From: Clostridiales bacterium
GTDB taxonomy: Bacteria > Bacillota > Clostridia > Oscillospirales > Acutalibacteraceae
NCBI GenBank assembly: GCA_020859725.1
Contig: JAJBVR010000052.1
Span: 1 to 10,321 of the forward strand
Direction of reading: 5' to 3'
Length of the DNA stretch: 10,321 bases
In this document: positions 6,720 through 10,321 of the stretch, piece by piece
Layout: each line of letters opens with the position of its first letter
Numbering within the stretch: the first letter of the stretch is position 1
Notes under the pieces: model-generated
Databases searched by the model: none
The model's input: the letters and a program-made list of their open reading frames with translations, nothing else
What the model was told of the DNA's origin: nothing
Made by a program: the position numbers and the translations under genes

Positions 6720-7556
6720 TCATTCACCCCAATTATCAATAACTGAAATTAAGCGGTCATATTGCTTTGTTGTAATATTATCCGGATGAGCCATCAGCAT
6801 ACGCTTCATTGCAAATTCGCTGTTAACCGTCCAAACCGAAAGCTTATATCCATTCGCGTGAAGCACATCCGAAAGCTTCGCCCCCGCGTACTTATAATTG
6901 CAGTTTATACCTATCGCGCCTGTTTCCTCCAGCAGATTCAATATTTTTCTTTGATAATCACCGCTGAAAATTTTCAATCTTGACGGCTGATAGTTCAAAT
7001 AATAAGCCATTCCGGAGCACGATGATTCCTTCAGCGCTTTTATATTAAGATGATCTATTCCCGTTAAAAAAGAGCGCTCCAGAAGATTATATTCAACAAG
7101 CATATCATAAAGGGTATTAAGTGTTCTTGCTTCTTTTATATCAATATTAATAAAGCAATCATCCTCTTTTAAAAGCTTGAACACATCTGAAAGGAGAACA
7201 CCTTCGCCGTTTGTAACAATTATATCATTACTTATAACAAGTGTTCCGTTTGGCCTTTGCCTTATATCGATTCCAATTACTTCCGCATTATTCTGAATTG
7301 CCGCCTGAATTGATTCCAATGAATCCTCCTGAGTGTCAAACGCTCCGGTACGCACGGTAACAGTAAAATCATCCATAAAAGTTAAAGTTCTTTCACTGTA
7401 GCTTTTTGTTATGGCATAATTTGCAACACCTAAAACAATAATAACCGATATAACAAAAGAAACAACCTGATATAAAAAGTGCTTAGCCAAGGTTGGAGTC
7501 ATATTTCTTTTAAGGAATTTTTTAAATCTTTTCCACTTGGAAATTTTCGGCGCCAT
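6720..7556 (-). CDS. Membrane-anchored GDPD-fold protein lacking catalytic histidines (probable pseudoenzyme)
   Basis: A 278-residue protein with a basic N-terminus, one membrane helix at about 30-50 and an outside domain with the outline of a GDPD TIM barrel. The fold is recognisable from TVRTGAFDTQEDSLESIQAA (about 65-85), IGIDIRQRPNGTLVISND (94-111), FINIDIKEA (135-143) and KLSVWTVN near the C-terminus. Set against active GDPDs, the His-Arg pair reads Val68-Arg69, the metal-ligand Glu of the ELD motif is Gly95 (Asp97 kept), and the second catalytic His of the HD motif is Asn110; the later Glu of the ELK motif is Asp139. Both acid-base histidines are therefore gone, so GDPD activity is not expected; a binding or regulatory role is possible. 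The ATG at 7556 has AAGGGG upstream. It is the first gene after the guaB terminator and is followed directly by the nitroreductase gene. Confidence 0.82.
   Translation of the reverse strand: MAPKISKWKRFKKFLKRNMTPTLAKHFLYQVVSFVISVIIVLGVANYAITKSYSERTLTFMDDFTVTVRTGAFDTQEDSLESIQAAIQNNAEVIGIDIRQRPNGTLVISNDIIVTNGEGVLLSDVFKLLKEDDCFINIDIKEARTLNTLYDMLVEYNLLERSFLTGIDHLNIKALKESSCSGMAYYLNYQPSRLKIFSGDYQRKILNLLEETGAIGINCNYKYAGAKLSDVLHANGYKLSVWTVNSEFAMKRMLMAHPDNITTKQYDRLISVIDNWGE
6724..6730 (-). promoter_or_regulatory. Ribosome binding site at the GDPD-like/nitroreductase junction
   Basis: GGGGTGA on the minus strand, a near match to the GGAGGTGA consensus, lies five bases before the TTG at 6718 and just inside the end of the upstream gene. 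It favours the TTG at 6718 over GTG 6727 and TTG 6739. Confidence 0.55.
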
Positions 7557-7576
7557 ATAAATAATACCCCTTGCGC

Positions 7577-7611
7577 AAAAAAGGCATTAAAAAAATGTTT
7601 AATGCCCCTTT
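7577..7611 (-). terminator. Intrinsic terminator of guaB
   Basis: On the minus strand, a perfect nine-base-pair stem GGCATTAAA / TTTAATGCC (arms 7598-7606 and 7583-7591) with a six-base loop is followed by TTTTTT (7582-7577). The stem can be lengthened by G-U and A-T pairs with the T tract. It starts about ten bases after the guaB stop codon and points in the guaB direction, so it should end that transcript. The reverse direction is A-rich upstream of the stem but has no matching gene to terminate. Confidence 0.85.
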
Positions 7612-7620
7612 CCCGAAAAA

Positions 7621-9102
<1,482 letters not shown>

Positions 9103-9120
9103 TTATCCTCCTTAAAAATA

Positions 9121-9143
9121 ATATTATATTTAAAATATAATAT
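9121..9143. repeat. Perfect AT-only palindrome in the guaB leader
   Basis: A 23-base perfect inverted repeat with eleven-base arms (ATATTATATTT / AAATATAATAT) around a single central base at 9132. It lies between the end of the shikimate-kinase-like gene and the guaB ribosome site and overlaps the candidate -10 element. It could be an operator for a dimeric regulator or simply AT-rich promoter DNA; with only A-T pairs and a one-base centre it would make a poor RNA hairpin. Confidence 0.6.
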
Positions 9144-9166
9144 CACAAATACATATACTTATTCAA
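9137..9166 (-). promoter_or_regulatory. Candidate sigma-A promoter for guaB
   Basis: On the minus strand, TTGAAT (9166-9161, overlapping the upstream stop codon) is followed after 18 bases by TATTAT (9142-9137). Matches to TTGACA and TATAAT are four and five of six. A second -10-like TATAAT lies at 9128-9123 without a good -35. The region is very AT-rich, so chance matches are likely; the call rests mainly on position. Confidence 0.4.
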
Positions 9167-9690
9167 GCCTTATTTTCAACTGCCGCAACTATTTTTTTTA
9201 CAGTTTCTTCAATATTCTCATTATCGCATTCTATTGTTATATCGGCATATTTTTCATACAAAGGCAGGCGCTCTTTATACATATCCTCAAGAGAAGAGCC
9301 GTGCTCAAGCACAATACCGCGGGTTTTTATATTGCTTATTCTTTTTTCCATTGATTCAAAGCTTAAATGAAGATAAAGAATTTTGCCGAGAGATTTAAGA
9401 TGCCGCATAGCTTTATCGCTGTAAACAACGCTTCCGCCGGTTGCAATTACCGTTCCGCTTATTTCAAGCGACAGCACTGCATACTCTTCCGCGGCTTTAA
9501 AGCCGCTTATTCCTTTTTCATTAATAATATTTTGAAGGCGTTTGCCCTCTATACTTTGAATCAAAAGATCAGTATCAAAGAAATTTTTAAGAAGCATTTT
9601 TGCCGCCAAAACTCCGCAGGTTGACTTTCCGGAGCCGGGCATTCCTATAAGAATAACATTTTCGCTGTTAATATAACCGTTTAAATTCAT
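9163..9690 (-). CDS. aroK: Shikimate kinase-like P-loop kinase
   Basis: A 175-residue protein of the shikimate kinase family, which phosphorylates shikimate at the 3-hydroxyl with ATP in chorismate synthesis. Walker A GMPGSGKST is at 16-24, the Asp pair in FFDTD is at 39 and 41, the lid arginine lies in KTRGI (Arg124), and RLPLYEKYAD (Arg141) matches the R-x-P-x-Y-x(3)-A motif. Two shikimate-pocket positions differ from standard AroK: the usual F-R-x-x-E reads F-K65-x-x-E68, and the usual GGG reads GGS (85-87). It could be a shikimate kinase of a variant clade or a kinase for another small substrate; no other aromatic-pathway gene is in the window. The ATG at 9690 overlaps the nth stop (ATGA), so it is coupled to a DNA repair gene rather than to aro genes. 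The symbol is given by family only. Confidence 0.72.
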   Translation of the reverse strand: MNLNGYINSENVILIGMPGSGKSTCGVLAAKMLLKNFFDTDLLIQSIEGKRLQNIINEKGISGFKAAEEYAVLSLEISGTVIATGGSVVYSDKAMRHLKSLGKILYLHLSFESMEKRISNIKTRGIVLEHGSSLEDMYKERLPLYEKYADITIECDNENIEETVKKIVAAVENKA

Positions 9691-10321
9691 TTATTTTCAA
9701 CGCCTGCCTTTTTGCATATTTCAGCCATTTTGCATTCGCCGCGTTTAGGGCTTCTCGCGGAGCAGACATCCCTGCCGAAAAGCACTAATCTGTGGCAAAA
9801 ATCCGAGCCCTCCTCAGGTGGAATGATTTTTTTAAGGGCAAATTCTATTTTTTTAGGGTCTTTTTCGGCAACCAAACCTATTCTGTTTGTTATTCTTATG
9901 CAATGAGTATCAACCACTATGGCCGCTTTTCCGTAAACATCGCCCACTATCAGATTTGCCGTTTTTCTGCCCACTCCCGGCAATGTAAGCAAATCATCAA
10001 TATTATCGGGAACCTTTCCGTTGAAATCAGAAAGTATTTTTTGAGCCATGCCGACAATGGATTCAGCTTTATTTTTATAAAAACCGCATGAATGTATGTA
10101 TTTTTCAACATCTTTTACATCGGCATTTGCAAAATCCTCTATGCTTTTATATCTTTCAAAAAGAGCCGGTGTAACCATATTTACTCTCGCGTCCGTGCAC
10201 TGAGCCGAAAGCCTAACCGCAACCAAAAGCTGAAAAGGGCTTTGTGAAGCTAGAGAACACAGGGCATCCGGATATAATGCTGGTAAAATTTCGATGGCTG
10301 TTAATGCTCGTTCTTTTTTCG
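9687..10321 (-). CDS. nth: Endonuclease III, 5' end outside window
   Basis: Endonuclease III is a DNA glycosylase and AP lyase that removes oxidised pyrimidines in base excision repair. The reading frame is open to the window edge: upstream of the internal TTG at 10226 it continues as ALTAIEILPALYPDA and SPFQLLVAVRLSAQCTDARV, matching the Nth N-terminal helix, so the true start lies just beyond 10321 and only a few residues are missing. The helix-hairpin-helix with the catalytic lysine is seen as LPGVGRKTANLIV and the catalytic Asp in VVDTHCIRITNR. The C-terminal iron-sulphur loop reads C-x6-R-x2-C-x5-C, where the family has four cysteines: the second is Arg (CGC codon at 9743-9741). The stop overlaps the next gene by ATGA. 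Function is secure; the cluster may be damaged. Confidence 0.95.
   Translation of the reverse strand, partial: KKERALTAIEILPALYPDALCSLASQSPFQLLVAVRLSAQCTDARVNMVTPALFERYKSIEDFANADVKDVEKYIHSCGFYKNKAESIVGMAQKILSDFNGKVPDNIDDLLTLPGVGRKTANLIVGDVYGKAAIVVDTHCIRITNRIGLVAEKDPKKIEFALKKIIPPEEGSDFCHRLVLFGRDVCSARSPKRGECKMAEICKKAGVENK

Overview
The window looks like a chromosomal stretch of a low-to-medium GC Firmicute, most likely a gut-type Clostridia (Oscillospiraceae/Ruminococcaceae-like). This is inferred from AT-rich codon use, strong AGGAGG-type ribosome sites, very tight gene packing and the particular families present (RecD2, ECF transporter with CobO, a Clostridia-style shikimate kinase variant). 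All ten genes read on the minus strand, so the transcription order runs from high to low coordinates. Both window edges cut a gene. There is no rRNA, tRNA, CRISPR array, insertion sequence or phage gene, and no gene-free stretch as long as 300 bases; the longest gap is about 92 bases.

Region by region in transcription order. (1) 10321-9163: endonuclease III (nth, 5' end outside the window) overlaps a shikimate-kinase-like gene by ATGA. (2) 9162-7577: guaB (IMP dehydrogenase) has its own short leader with a candidate promoter and a perfect AT-only palindrome, and ends in a clear intrinsic terminator. (3) 7556-5080: a three-gene, translationally coupled set made of a membrane-anchored GDPD-fold protein that has lost its catalytic histidines, a TM1586-type nitroreductase-family flavoprotein, and a second membrane-anchored GDPD with an intact active site. 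(4) 4987-1: a five-gene run of recD2 helicase, a divergent MreB-like actin homologue, a CobO-type corrinoid adenosyltransferase, and the EcfT and EcfA parts of an energy-coupling-factor importer (EcfA cut by the window edge).

How the genes may work together. The ECF genes plus CobO fit corrinoid or cobalt uptake followed by adenosylation. The GDPD/nitroreductase/GDPD set is probably one functional unit at the cell surface and membrane, but its job is unknown. nth, recD2 and guaB are housekeeping genes for DNA repair and GTP supply.

The main points for a second look are all changes at catalytic or ligand positions. The first GDPD lacks both active-site histidines. The MreB homologue has Gln at the position of the catalytic Glu and a broken nucleotide-binding glycine motif. 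Nth has Arg in place of one of the four iron-sulphur cysteines. The shikimate-kinase-like protein has an altered substrate pocket. Several annotated starts are my choice from ribosome-site spacing and are explained in the entries.
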